Below the pieces are notes generated by a model. It saw only the letters and a list, made by a program, of their open reading frames with translations. It searched no databases and was not told the DNA's origin. A stretch of DNA of 64,000 bases from Lysobacter_K koreensis (GTDB lineage Bacteria; Pseudomonadota; Gammaproteobacteria; Xanthomonadales; Xanthomonadaceae). The stretch lies in NCBI RefSeq assembly GCF_042677045.1, contig NZ_JBHTIH010000003.1, forward strand, positions 682,001 to 746,000. The letters run 5' to 3'. Made by a program: the position numbers and the translations under genes. Of the stretch, positions 16,644 through 26,683 are shown in pieces. Numbering within the stretch: position 1 is the stretch's first letter; the number at the start of each line of letters is the position of its first letter.

Positions 16644-17315
16644 TCAGCGTTTGATCGCCGCGGCGCATTCCTCGGGCCGGGCCTGCAGCAGGAAATGCGG
16701 GCCTTCGATCTCGATGCATACCGCGTGGCGGCTGCGGTCGCGGATCGTCACCCACGCCTCGTACGGCACCAACCGGTCGCGACTGGCCTGCAGGTACAGC
16801 AGCGGGCAGTTAATTTCAGCGACCAGCGCGCTCACGTCGACCGTGCCGACGTCCAGCAAGCGGCGCCGCAGCACCGCGGGCTGCACGGCGCGGACCGCGT
16901 CGTGCACGCGGCGCGACCAGGCGCGCGACGACCACCGCCCCATCAGCAGCGGCATCAGCAGGCCAGTGGGGAACCAGCGGAAGGGCAGCGCCCGCAACAG
17001 GCCGGTGAATGCCCGCAACCGTGGCCGTGGCGCGGTCGCGAACGAGGCGCACAGCACCACGCCGAGCAATCCTTCCGGGCGCGACGCCGCCAGCATGATC
17101 GCGACCGGGCCGGAGAACGATTCGGCGACCAGCGCGAACGGCTCGTCGCGCGGCAGCCGTTCGCAAACGAGGGCGGTGAGCGCAGCGTAGTCCAGGCCGA
17201 CGTCGCGCGGGTAGCTCACCACGGTCGCGGTGAATTCGGGCGCGAGCGCCGCGGCGAACTCGGCCAGCAACTCGCCGCCACCGTCCAGCCCGGGCAAGAG
17301 GACGACGCGGGTCAC
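16644..17315 (-). CDS. Alpha/beta hydrolase
   Basis: A 223-residue cytoplasmic hydrolase. It opens VVLLPGLDGGGELLAEF; the nucleophile is the Ser of AESFSGPVAI (an AxSxSG variant of GxSxG), the acid is in ASRDRLVPYEAW, and the His is in GPHFLLQARPEE. The substrate is unknown; similar proteins are annotated as lipase-like or pimeloyl-ester carboxylesterase-like. It lies 4 bp after the sdaA stop on the same strand, so it is probably co-transcribed with sdaA. Confidence 0.8.
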   Translation of the reverse strand: MTRVVLLPGLDGGGELLAEFAAALAPEFTATVVSYPRDVGLDYAALTALVCERLPRDEPFALVAESFSGPVAIMLAASRPEGLLGVVLCASFATAPRPRLRAFTGLLRALPFRWFPTGLLMPLLMGRWSSRAWSRRVHDAVRAVQPAVLRRRLLDVGTVDVSALVAEINCPLLYLQASRDRLVPYEAWVTIRDRSRHAVCIEIEGPHFLLQARPEECAAAIKR

Positions 17316-17319
17316 GCCA

Positions 17320-18717
<1,398 letters not shown>

Positions 18718-18822
18718 GTGCGGGTTACTCCAAGAGGCCCCGCGAGGGATGGCAAACGGGGCGAAACCGCTATTCTACGCGCCGCCACCCGCGGGCCCCC
18801 GCCGTACCTCGCCGCATTGCCG

Positions 18823-19053
18823 ATGACCACGCTGACGCTGTTCCAACGCGACGACTGCCACCTGTGCGACCTGGCGCTGGAGGTGCTGGCGCGCGCGCCC
18901 GCGCCGGAGTTCGAGAGCGTGTTCATCGATGGCGACGATGCGCTGGAAGTGCGTTACGGCGTGCGCGTGCCGGTGCTGCGCGACGAGGCGCGGGGCATCG
19001 AGCTGGAGTGGCCATTCGATGTCGCGATGTTGCAGGCATTTCTAGCGGCCTGA
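18823..19053 (+). CDS. Glutaredoxin-like (DUF836) thioredoxin-fold protein
   Basis: A 76-residue protein. It starts TLTLFQRDDCHLCD with a redox CxxC (C12-HL-C15) on the first helix, followed by FIDGDDALEVRYGVRVPVLRDE with the cis-proline of the thioredoxin fold (V-P). The family (glutaredoxin-like YruB/DUF836) is of undefined function. The gene stands alone, divergent from sdaA, with ATG 18823 as the only reasonable start; the longer open frame across it is antisense to sdaA. Confidence 0.82.
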   Translation: MTTLTLFQRDDCHLCDLALEVLARAPAPEFESVFIDGDDALEVRYGVRVPVLRDEARGIELEWPFDVAMLQAFLAA

Positions 19054-19060
19054 GGCTTGG

Positions 19061-19190
19061 TTCCCCTCTTTGAAAAAGAGGGGCTAGGGGAGATTTGCTT
19101 TCGCCGTTACCTTTGGGAGACATCGCGGCCGAGGCGTTGCTCGAGCAGAAGCGAATCTCCCCCGGCCCCTCTTTTCCAAAGAGGGGAGAC
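19061..19190. repeat. MITE-like nested inverted repeat
   Basis: The left end reads CCCCTCTTTGAAAAAGAGGGG (a hairpin of its own), then CTAGGGGAGATTTGCTT. The right end, about 80 bp on, reads AAGCGAATCTCCCCCGG, then CCCCTCTTTTCCAAAGAGGGG. The right half is therefore the approximate reverse complement of the left, giving an element of about 130 bp with subterminal hairpins. No transposase is encoded. It fills the space between the glutaredoxin-like and yceI genes and may also end both converging transcripts. Confidence 0.7.
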
Positions 19191-19251
19191 AGGCAGCTTC
19201 TCCAAGACGGGCAGACAGGCCGCCGCTTTCAGCAGGGAGCGACAAGCAAGC

Positions 19252-19839
19252 TCACTTCGCCGGCGCGAACACCACCTTGGTGCTGACCGCGACCTCGTTG
19301 GGCAGCAGTTCGGTATCCGCCCACTCGCCGCCGCCGACGCCGAAGTCCAGCCGCTTCACCGTCGCCTGGCCGAGCAGCACCGGCTTGGCACCCGCACTCC
19401 AGCTGAAGTTCAAGGTCACCGGCTTGCTGATCCCGCGCAGGGTCAGGCTGCCGTCGGCGGCGTACTTGCCGCCGCCGAGGCTGCGGAATTTGCTGGCACT
19501 GAAGCGCGCCTGCGGGAACTTGGCGACGTGGAAGAATTCCGCGCCCTTGAGGGTGTCGTCGCCGTCGGGGTTGGCCACGCTGACGCCGGCCAGCGGAATG
19601 CTGACCTCGAGTTTCGCGCTAGCCAGCTGCTTCGGATCGAAGCTGAGCCGGGTGCTGAAGCCCGGCAGTCGGCCGACGAACACCTCGCCCTGATACCTGG
19701 TCGCGAACGTCAGCGTGGAGCCGGGCGCCTGGACGTAATCGGCCGCCTGCGCGGGCGCGGCGATCGCGAACGTGGCCGCGCCGATCGCAAGCGCGGCCAT
19801 CGAGCGGAAAATCCAACAGGCAAACGATTCAGACGACAT
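19252..19839 (-). CDS. YceI-family periplasmic protein
   Basis: A 195-residue protein with a signal peptide ending about residue 32 (APAQAADY), followed by the single YceI lipocalin-like domain: GSTLTFATRYQGEVFVGRLPGFSTRLSFDP, DTLKGAEFFHVAKFPQARFSASKF and SLTLRGISKPVTLNFSW. The family binds polyisoprenoids or quinone-like lipids in the periplasm. ATG 19839 is preferred over the upstream in-frame ATGs because GGAGAA precedes it by seven bases. The start lies inside the end of the cytochrome b561 gene (11-bp overlap). Confidence 0.9.
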   Translation of the reverse strand: MSSESFACWIFRSMAALAIGAATFAIAAPAQAADYVQAPGSTLTFATRYQGEVFVGRLPGFSTRLSFDPKQLASAKLEVSIPLAGVSVANPDGDDTLKGAEFFHVAKFPQARFSASKFRSLGGGKYAADGSLTLRGISKPVTLNFSWSAGAKPVLLGQATVKRLDFGVGGGEWADTELLPNEVAVSTKVVFAPAK

Positions 19840-20416
19840 GGCGGTTCTCCGGAGCATCGGATGGGGGCGCACGACGGCGCGGCAACATCCGCGTCAGGGT
19901 GGCGTCGTGCTGGAACAGGTGGTGGTAGAACGCGGCGCCGGCGTGCGCGAGCACGAGCGCCAGCAGCAGCCAGAAGCCGGCCTCGTGCAGGGACTCGGCC
20001 AGCTCGTGCAGCTCGGCGTCGTTGGCGACGATGCGCGGCAGGTTGAACAGCCCGAACCACTGCAGCGGGTAGCCGGCGGCCGAGTTCAGCACCCAGCCCG
20101 ACACCGGCAGCGCGAACATCAGCACGTACATCGCGGCATGCGTGGCGGTGGCGATGCGTTCCTGCCAGGCCGGGGTGCCAGCGACCGGGTGCGGCGCGCC
20201 GGCGTACACCCGCCAGCCGATGCGCAGCAGCAGCAACCCGAGCAGGGTCAGGCCCAGCGACTTGTGCAGCGAGTACAGCTTGATCTTGTCGGGACTGTTG
20301 GGCAGGTCGACCATGTACAGGCCGAGCACCGCGATCGCGGTGAGCAGCACCACGATCGACCAGTGCAGCAACTGGCTGATCGCGCCCCAGCGGTCGACGG
20401 GATTCTTCCAGGTCAT
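19829..20416 (-). CDS. Cytochrome b561 (YodB/CybB type)
   Basis: A 195-residue di-heme membrane protein with four helices. Candidate heme histidines lie in ISQLLHWSIV (about 18), KLYSLHKSLGL (about 51), and later in TATHAAMYVL and LLALVLAHAGAAFYHH. Such cytochromes pass electrons from quinol to periplasmic acceptors. It is sandwiched between two YceI genes and overlaps both (4 bp and 11 bp), a strong sign of one transcript and a joint function. A YceI-b561 linkage is seen in other proteobacteria, but the reaction is not defined. Confidence 0.9.
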   Translation of the reverse strand: MTWKNPVDRWGAISQLLHWSIVVLLTAIAVLGLYMVDLPNSPDKIKLYSLHKSLGLTLLGLLLLRIGWRVYAGAPHPVAGTPAWQERIATATHAAMYVLMFALPVSGWVLNSAAGYPLQWFGLFNLPRIVANDAELHELAESLHEAGFWLLLALVLAHAGAAFYHHLFQHDATLTRMLPRRRAPPSDAPENRHVV

Positions 20417-21126
20417 GGCACGGGCTCCGGGCTCGGGTCGGTGGGCGGGTCTTGCACGGGCTCCGGCGGCGCCGCGGGTTCGGCGATCGGTGCGGCGACC
20501 TCGTCGCTCGCGTCGAGGGTCTCGTCGGCGCGGTTGCTGCGCACCGCCTCGGCCTCGATCCGCAACTCGACTTCATCGCCGATCACCGACTTCCACGCAT
20601 CGATGCCGTAGTCGGCGCGGCTCAGGGTGGCGCTGGCCGAGAACCCCACGGTGCGGCGGAACGGCGGCAGCGGGTGGCGCTTGAGCTGGTTGAAGGTGAC
20701 GTCCAGGCACAGCGGGCGGGTGACCGCGCGCAGGGTGAGCTCGCCGCAGACCAGCGCTTGGTCGGCATCCACCGGTTCGACCGTGCGCGAGACGAAGCGC
20801 GCTTCGGGATGGCGGTCGCCGTCGAGCAGGTTGCTGGCCAGCGCGGCGGCATTCCACTTCGGATCACCGAGGTCCAGACGTGCCAGTGGCACGCGCACGT
20901 CCAGGCGGGCGCTGCGCCAGTCGTCGCGATCGAACCAGAGGGTGCCGGTGCTGCCCGAGACGGTGCCCAGCGCCTGGGAGAACCCCGCGTGTGAGACCGC
21001 GAACAGCACCCGCGTGTGCACCGGGTCGAGTGCGTAGCCCGCCGGGTCCGCGGCGATCACGCGCATCGGCACGGCGGCGACCAGCAGGGCCGCGAGGGTC
21101 AGGACAGCTGCGCGCGCGGATGGCAT
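20413..21126 (-). CDS. Second YceI-family protein with Pro/Glu-rich C-terminal tail
   Basis: A 237-residue protein. The signal peptide (1-25, ending RVIAAD) precedes a YceI domain: LDPVHTRVLFAVSHAGFSQALGTVSGSTGTLWFDRDD, SNLLDGDRHPEARFVSRTVE and TFNQLKRHPLPPFRRTVGFSASATLSRADYGIDAWK. The last 35 residues are rich in Pro, Glu and Asp and are probably disordered. It is the first gene of the yceI-b561-yceI unit. ATG 21126 has GGAG nine bases upstream; the longer frame reaching 21438 is antisense to the sensor kinase. It is only distantly similar to the downstream YceI. Confidence 0.88.
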   Translation of the reverse strand: MPSARAAVLTLAALLVAAVPMRVIAADPAGYALDPVHTRVLFAVSHAGFSQALGTVSGSTGTLWFDRDDWRSARLDVRVPLARLDLGDPKWNAAALASNLLDGDRHPEARFVSRTVEPVDADQALVCGELTLRAVTRPLCLDVTFNQLKRHPLPPFRRTVGFSASATLSRADYGIDAWKSVIGDEVELRIEAEAVRSNRADETLDASDEVAAPIAEPAAPPEPVQDPPTDPSPEPVP

Positions 21127-21286
21127 GCGGGGCTCCAGCGACGCCCGGTCTGGGCACGCGCACATGGTAGGCGCAGCGGGCTGAATGCGTCGGGTTGCGC
21201 CGGCAACGCTGCGTTGCGAGCATGCGGCCAGGGATTCGCGGCTGCCGGTGCGGGGCGGCGCTGGCAATGGATGGCAAGGGGAAGCG

Positions 21287-24200
21287 ATGGAACGCATGCG
21301 CTGGTGGCGGCTGGCCGCCGTGGTCTTCGTGGTCGTGCTTGGCGGGATCGGGCGCGTGGACGCCGCGATCCCCGAGTCCCCGCGGCTGCGCTTGATCGGC
21401 GTCGAGGACGGCTTGCCGTCGAGCAACGTCAACGGCATGGCGCTCGACCGCGCCGGCTACCTCTGGGTCGCGACCACCGATGGCCTGGCGCGCTACGACG
21501 GCGTCGGCATGCGCGTGTGGCGGCACCTGCCTGGCGAGCGCGGCGCGCTACCCGGCAACTACATCGCCGCGTTGCACGTCGACCCCGACGACCGCGTCTG
21601 GGTCGCGATCGAAGGCCGCGGCCTGAGCGTGCTCGACGCCGACCGCGCAGGCTTCCGCCACTACCGCAAGGCCGCGCATCCGGCGATCGGCAGCGACGAC
21701 ACCTGGGCCATCGCCAGCCACGCCGGCGCGCTGTGGTTCGGCACCTTCGGCGGCGGCCTGCACCGGCTCGAGCGCGATGGCCGCATTACCCGTTTCATGC
21801 CGAAGGAAGGCGACAGCCGCAGCCTGCCTTCGGATACCGTGCTGTCGCTGAGCGTCGACGGCGCCGGTCGCCTCTGGGTCGGCACCACGCTCGGCCTGGC
21901 ACGCTGGAGCGGGCGCGATTTCGAGCGTGTGGGTTTGCCCGGCCACAACCCGGCGCCGACGATCTTCTCGATCACTGCCGAAGGCCGCGCGTTGTGGGTC
22001 GGCGCGGGCAGTGGCGTGCATCGGCTCGAAGCCGACGGCCGCTGGTCGCAGCCGGCGTGGTCGGCGATGTTCGCGTGGCCCAACGCGGTGTTCGCGGTGG
22101 TGCCCGACCGTGGCGGCCACTGGCTGGCCAGCCACCGCAACCTGTGGCGCGTCACCCCCGGCGCGGTGCCGCACCCGGTGCCGGTCGGCGAGCACGGCCC
22201 GGTGCGGCCGATGTACCAGATCCTGCGGCAGCCCGATGGCGCGTTATGGTTCCCGGTCTCGGGGGCGGGCCTGGGCTACCTGCGACCGGACTGGCGGCGG
22301 ATCGCGCAGTTCGCACGCGCGCCCGGAGCGCTGGCCAGCGACCTCTACCGCGGCGTGGCCAACGCGTCGGCCGGCGGCGTGTGGCTGGCCGGCCATCGCG
22401 GCGAGATCCAGCGGCTGGCTGCCGATGGCACCGTGGAGTCGCTGCCGCCGCGCGTCCAGGCGCGCATGGAGAATCGGCGCGCGGTGTCGGTGGCCGAGGA
22501 CCGGCAGGGCCGCGTCTGGGTCGGCGAACGCGCGGCCCTGCTGCGCATCGACCGCCACGGCGCGGTGCGCGAATGGCGGGCCGATGCCGCGCGCGACGCG
22601 CCGCTGGCCGGGCCGGTCGACCTGATGCAGGTCGCGCCCGATGGCAGCGTGTGGCTGTCGTGTTCCGGCGCCGGCATCCAGCAGCGCGATCCCGACAGCG
22701 GCCGCGTGCTCGCCACGATCCTGCCCGGGCCGGAGCAAGGCCTGGGCGTGGGCGACATCGAGGCGATGAAGTTCGCGGCCGACGGTGCGCTGTGGGTCGC
22801 CGGCGAGGCGGGCCTCAGCCGCTGGGACGCCGCAGCCCGGAAGCTGCGGCCGGTGGCGGGCATCGCCCGCGGCGACCGCGCGTTCGCGTTCGCGTTCGAC
22901 GGCGCTGATGCCCTGTGGTTGCAGCGCCTGTCGGGCCTCGAGCACTACCGACGCCACGGCGCGAGCTGGCGCCTGGTCACGCGGGTCGGCAGTGCGCAGG
23001 GCATCCCCGGCGTCGAAGGCTCGGGCCTGCATGTCGACGCCCGCCACCGGGTGTGGCTGGCGAGCCTGCGCGGTCTGTTCCGCTGGGATCCGCAACGGCG
23101 GATGCTGCGCCGCTTCGGGCTGGCCGACGGCCTGACCAGCCAGGAGTTTTCCGACCACGCGATCACGCTCACCGACGCCGGCGTGCTGGTCGCCGCGCTC
23201 GCCGACGGCGGCGTGGTGCTGCTCGACACGACCGCCGACGATCCGGCGCCGCGGCAGCCAGCGTTGCAATGGGATCGCGTCGAGGTGCGTCGCGATGGCC
23301 AGTGGCAGGCGCTCGACCCGGCCGCGCCGGTGCTGTCGCCGCACGACCGCGAACTGCGCGTGCAGTTGCGGCTGCTCGCGTTCGACGATCCGCAGGCGAG
23401 CCGCTATTTCACCCGCCTGGAGGGCTACGACCACGGCTGGGTGGCGCAGGGCGACAACGGCGAGCGGGTGCTCGCCGGCTTGCCCGCGGGCCACTACACC
23501 TTGCGCGCGCGGGCGACCGACGGCGCCGGCAACGCCGCGCGCGAGCAGCTGTTGCGCTTCCGGGTGGAGCCGTCGTGGTGGCGCACGCCGTGGGCCTGGG
23601 CGGGGTTCCTCGCGCTGCTGGGGTTGCTGCTGTGGTGGGCCGCCGACGAGTACTTCGGGCGCCTGCGCCAGCGCCACGCCTGGCAGCGCGCCGAGCACGA
23701 ACGCGAGGTGGACCGGCAGGCCTCGCTCGCCAAGACCCGGTTCCTGGCCACCCTCGGCCACGAGGTGCGCACGCCGATGACCGGGGTGCTGGGCATGAGC
23801 GAGCTGCTGCTCGCCACGCCGCTGGATCCGCAGCAACGGGGCTATGGCGAAGCGATCCGCGGCGCCGGCGAACACCTGCTGCGGCTGGTCAACGACGCGC
23901 TGGACCTGTCGCGGATCGAGTCGGGCAAGCTCGAGCTGGCCGACGAACCGTTCGACCTGCGGCACCTTGTCGAGGGCGTCGCCGCGTTGATGGGGCCGCT
24001 GGCGCGCGAGCGGGGACTGCGGTTCGACCTCGACATCGCACCGGCCTTGCCAGGCGGCGTGCGCGGCGATGCCAACCGCGTGCGGCAGATCCTTCTCAAC
24101 CTGCTCGGCAACGCGATCAAGTTCACCGAACACGGCCGGGTCTCGCTGCGGGTAACGATGGCGTCGGCCGATGACAAGGCCGGCAGCACTGTCGCGTTCG

Positions 24201-24844
24201 AAGTTGCCGACACCGGTCCCGGCCTCAATCAGGAACAGAAGGCGCGGCTGTTCCGGCGCTTCGAACAGGCCGAGGGCGCGCGCACCGCGGCGCGCTACGG
24301 TGGCAGCGGTCTGGGCCTGGCGATCTGCCAGGAACTGGCCGCGGCGATGGCGGGCCGCATCGGCGTCGACAGCACGCCGGGGGTGGGCACCTGCTTCCGC
24401 GTCGCGCTGCCGTTGCCCGCCGCCGAGCTGCCGGGCGCGGTTGCGAGCGCGGTGCCATCGTCGCCTCGCGCAATTGGTCAGTTGTCGGTGCTGCTGGTCG
24501 AGGACGACGCGATGGTGGCGCAGGTCGTGACCGGCCTGCTGCGCGCGCAGGGCCACCGCGTCACCCATGCCGCGCACGGCCTGGAAGCGTTGACGTCGGT
24601 CGCCACGGCGCGCTTCGACGTGCTGTTGCTCGACTTGGACCTGCCCGGCATGGACGGCTTCGCGCTGGCCCGCTACCTACGGGGACAGGGGTACGACGCG
24701 CCGCTGGTCGCGTTGACCGCGCGCGCCGACGCCGAGGCCGAACCGCTGTCGCGGGCTGCCGGCTTCGACCGGTTCCTGCGCAAGCCGGTGACCGGCAGGA
24801 TGCTCGGGGAATTGCTGGAGGCCTGCGCCGGATCGACGGCCTGA
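21287..24844 (+). CDS. Hybrid sensor histidine kinase with periplasmic two-component propeller
   Basis: A 1185-residue protein. A signal or anchor (1-26) precedes about 650 residues of Reg_prop repeats (LPSSNVNGMALDRAGYLWVATTDGLARYDG, GRLWVGTTLGLARW and similar), a Y_Y_Y domain, a membrane helix near 765-790, a HisKA domain with the phospho-His in LGHEVRTPMTGVLGMSELL (about 825), an HATPase domain (NLLGNAIKFTEHG; DTGPGLNQEQ; GGSGLGLAI), and a C-terminal receiver domain with Asp about 1116 in LLLDLDLPGMDG and the Lys of RKPVT. No HPt or DNA-binding domain and no response-regulator gene adjoin it, so its partner is elsewhere. Such propeller kinases often sense saccharides. SD AAGGGGAAG supports ATG 21287. 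Confidence 0.93.
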   Translation: MERMRWWRLAAVVFVVVLGGIGRVDAAIPESPRLRLIGVEDGLPSSNVNGMALDRAGYLWVATTDGLARYDGVGMRVWRHLPGERGALPGNYIAALHVDPDDRVWVAIEGRGLSVLDADRAGFRHYRKAAHPAIGSDDTWAIASHAGALWFGTFGGGLHRLERDGRITRFMPKEGDSRSLPSDTVLSLSVDGAGRLWVGTTLGLARWSGRDFERVGLPGHNPAPTIFSITAEGRALWVGAGSGVHRLEADGRWSQPAWSAMFAWPNAVFAVVPDRGGHWLASHRNLWRVTPGAVPHPVPVGEHGPVRPMYQILRQPDGALWFPVSGAGLGYLRPDWRRIAQFARAPGALASDLYRGVANASAGGVWLAGHRGEIQRLAADGTVESLPPRVQARMENRRAVSVAEDRQGRVWVGERAALLRIDRHGAVREWRADAARDAPLAGPVDLMQVAPDGSVWLSCSGAGIQQRDPDSGRVLATILPGPEQGLGVGDIEAMKFAADGALWVAGEAGLSRWDAAARKLRPVAGIARGDRAFAFAFDGADALWLQRLSGLEHYRRHGASWRLVTRVGSAQGIPGVEGSGLHVDARHRVWLASLRGLFRWDPQRRMLRRFGLADGLTSQEFSDHAITLTDAGVLVAALADGGVVLLDTTADDPAPRQPALQWDRVEVRRDGQWQALDPAAPVLSPHDRELRVQLRLLAFDDPQASRYFTRLEGYDHGWVAQGDNGERVLAGLPAGHYTLRARATDGAGNAAREQLLRFRVEPSWWRTPWAWAGFLALLGLLLWWAADEYFGRLRQRHAWQRAEHEREVDRQASLAKTRFLATLGHEVRTPMTGVLGMSELLLATPLDPQQRGYGEAIRGAGEHLLRLVNDALDLSRIESGKLELADEPFDLRHLVEGVAALMGPLARERGLRFDLDIAPALPGGVRGDANRVRQILLNLLGNAIKFTEHGRVSLRVTMASADDKAGSTVAFEVADTGPGLNQEQKARLFRRFEQAEGARTAARYGGSGLGLAICQELAAAMAGRIGVDSTPGVGTCFRVALPLPAAELPGAVASAVPSSPRAIGQLSVLLVEDDAMVAQVVTGLLRAQGHRVTHAAHGLEALTSVATARFDVLLLDLDLPGMDGFALARYLRGQGYDAPLVALTARADAEAEPLSRAAGFDRFLRKPVTGRMLGELLEACAGSTA

Positions 24845-25011
24845 GGTTCCGGGCCTGGCGCGCCGGCTTGCGCGCGATGGAGATCAACAGGATCACCGCG
24901 ATCACCGCGCGCAAGGGCGCATCTGCCCTCGACGCGGTGGGCTTGAGCCGCGCTTGCCTGCCTGCGGGACGGGGCGGATGATCCGGCGGGTGCCCTCGTG
25001 GGAGCAGCACC

Positions 25012-26658
25012 ATGGCGATCTTCGGACGACGCGCGTGTCGCGTCCTGGCTTTCGTGGCGATGGTGGCGGTGCTGTCCGCCTGCGGCGGTGGCGGCAGCAG
25101 GGGTCGCGGCGGCGGGCCGGCGGTGCCACCCCCGGCCAACCGGGCCCCGGTCTTCACCTCGCCGGCAGCGCAGTCCGTTCCCGAGGACACCAGCGCGGTC
25201 TTCTACACCGCCACGGCGACCGATCCCGACGGCAACGCGGTCAGCTTCTCGCTGGCGGGAGGCGCCGACCAGGGGGCATTCCGCATCACCGGCGCCGGCG
25301 CGCTGTCGTTCCTGGTGCCGCCGGATTTCGAAGCGCCGAACGACGCCAACCGCGACAACGCCTACCAGGTCCAGTTGGCGGCGAGCGACGGCAGCGCCAG
25401 TGCGACGCTGCTGCTGACGGTGACCGTGACCGATGTCGCCGGCAGCGGCTTCCGCGTGCGCCGGGTCGCGCTGGGTTACCAGGAGCCGGTGTTCCTGACG
25501 CCCGTGCCCGATGGGTCGGGGCGGGTGTTCGTGATCGAGTTGCCCGGGCGGGTGCAGATCCTCACCCCCTCCAGCGGCAGCACCGCCGCCGTGCCGTTCC
25601 TCGACCTGAGCGGCCAGCTGAGCATCGATGGCGAACGCGGCCTGCTCGGCTTCGCAACGGCGCCGGACTTCGCCACCAGCGGCGTGTTCTACGTGTTCGT
25701 CACCGATCCGCAGGGCACGATCGAGGTGCGCCGCTATCGCACGCTCGCCGGCAACCGTGATCGCGCCGATCCGGCCAGTGGCGACGTGATCCTGCGCGTG
25801 CCCCATCCACTCAGCAACCACAACGGCGGTTGGATCGCCTTCGGCCCGGACGCGGCGCTCTACATCGCGATCGGCGACGGCGGCGGGGTCGGCGATCCGG
25901 ACAACAATGGCCAGAACGTCAATGTGCTGCTGGGCAAGATCCTGCGCATCGATCCCTCCCGCGATGCGTTTCCCGCTGATTCCAACCGCGACTATGCGAT
26001 CCCGCCCGGCAACCCGTTCGCTGGCGGCGGCGGTGCAGCCGAGATATGGGCGTTCGGCCTTCGCAATCCGTTCCGCAACAGCTTCGATCCGGCGACCGGC
26101 AACCTCTTCATCGGCGATGTCGGCCAAGGCGCGGTCGAGGAGATCGACCTGATGCGGCCGGGCGATGGCGGCGCCAACTTCGGCTGGTCGGTGCTCGAGG
26201 GGACGCAACCGTTCAAAGGCCAGCCGGGCGCGGGCTTGACGCCCCCGGTCACCGAGTACGGCCACGGCGCCGGCCTGCGACAAGGCAACTCGGTCACCGG
26301 CGGCCATGTCTACCGCGGGCCGGTCGAGTCGCTGCGCGGCCTGTACATCTTCGGTGACTTCGTCCGCCCCAATGTCTGGTCGGTGCCGGTAGCGCGCTTC
26401 GCGATCGGCGCGACGTTGCCCAGCACGGAATTCACCGTGCGAAACGGCGACTTCGCGCCCGACGCGGGTGCCTTCACCAACATCGCGAGCTTCGGGGTGG
26501 ACGCGGCGGGCAACCTGTACCTGCTGGACCTGGATGGCGAAATATTCGTCATCGAAGCGGCCCCGGCCGTGCTCAGCGGCAACGCAGCGAGTGCGCAGAC
26601 GATGGCGGACGCGCGATGGCGGGGAACATTCCGCAGGGCCGGACGACCGTCGCCTTAG
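25012..26658 (+). CDS. PQQ-type sugar dehydrogenase-like lipoprotein with cadherin-like N-domain
   Basis: A 548-residue protein. A lipoprotein signal (AMVAVLSACGGGG, Cys about 24) is followed by a Gly/Pro linker, a cadherin-like module (about 44-145: NRAPVFTSPAAQSVPEDT ... VTVTDVAG) and a six-bladed glucose/sorbosone dehydrogenase propeller (about 150-520). Propeller marks are ISIDGERGLLGFATAPDF-like LSIDGERGLLG, VPHPLSNHNGGWIAFGPDAALYIAIGDGG and GGAAEIWAFGLRNPFRNSFDP. It is a probable outer-membrane or periplasmic oxidoreductase; whether it binds PQQ is not certain. About 30 extra residues follow the propeller. Confidence 0.85.
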   Translation: MAIFGRRACRVLAFVAMVAVLSACGGGGSRGRGGGPAVPPPANRAPVFTSPAAQSVPEDTSAVFYTATATDPDGNAVSFSLAGGADQGAFRITGAGALSFLVPPDFEAPNDANRDNAYQVQLAASDGSASATLLLTVTVTDVAGSGFRVRRVALGYQEPVFLTPVPDGSGRVFVIELPGRVQILTPSSGSTAAVPFLDLSGQLSIDGERGLLGFATAPDFATSGVFYVFVTDPQGTIEVRRYRTLAGNRDRADPASGDVILRVPHPLSNHNGGWIAFGPDAALYIAIGDGGGVGDPDNNGQNVNVLLGKILRIDPSRDAFPADSNRDYAIPPGNPFAGGGGAAEIWAFGLRNPFRNSFDPATGNLFIGDVGQGAVEEIDLMRPGDGGANFGWSVLEGTQPFKGQPGAGLTPPVTEYGHGAGLRQGNSVTGGHVYRGPVESLRGLYIFGDFVRPNVWSVPVARFAIGATLPSTEFTVRNGDFAPDAGAFTNIASFGVDAAGNLYLLDLDGEIFVIEAAPAVLSGNAASAQTMADARWRGTFRRAGRPSP

Positions 26659-26683
26659 CCGCTACGTGGTTGCCGCGCCGCGT

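Noticed and set aside
22244..24577. 777-codon minus-strand open frame
   Set aside because: It is antisense to the sensor kinase, is Arg/Gln/Ala-rich with no domain, and is explained by high GC. The same holds for the other long antisense frames, for example 28468-30465 plus, 41681-43960 plus and 52301-54184 minus.
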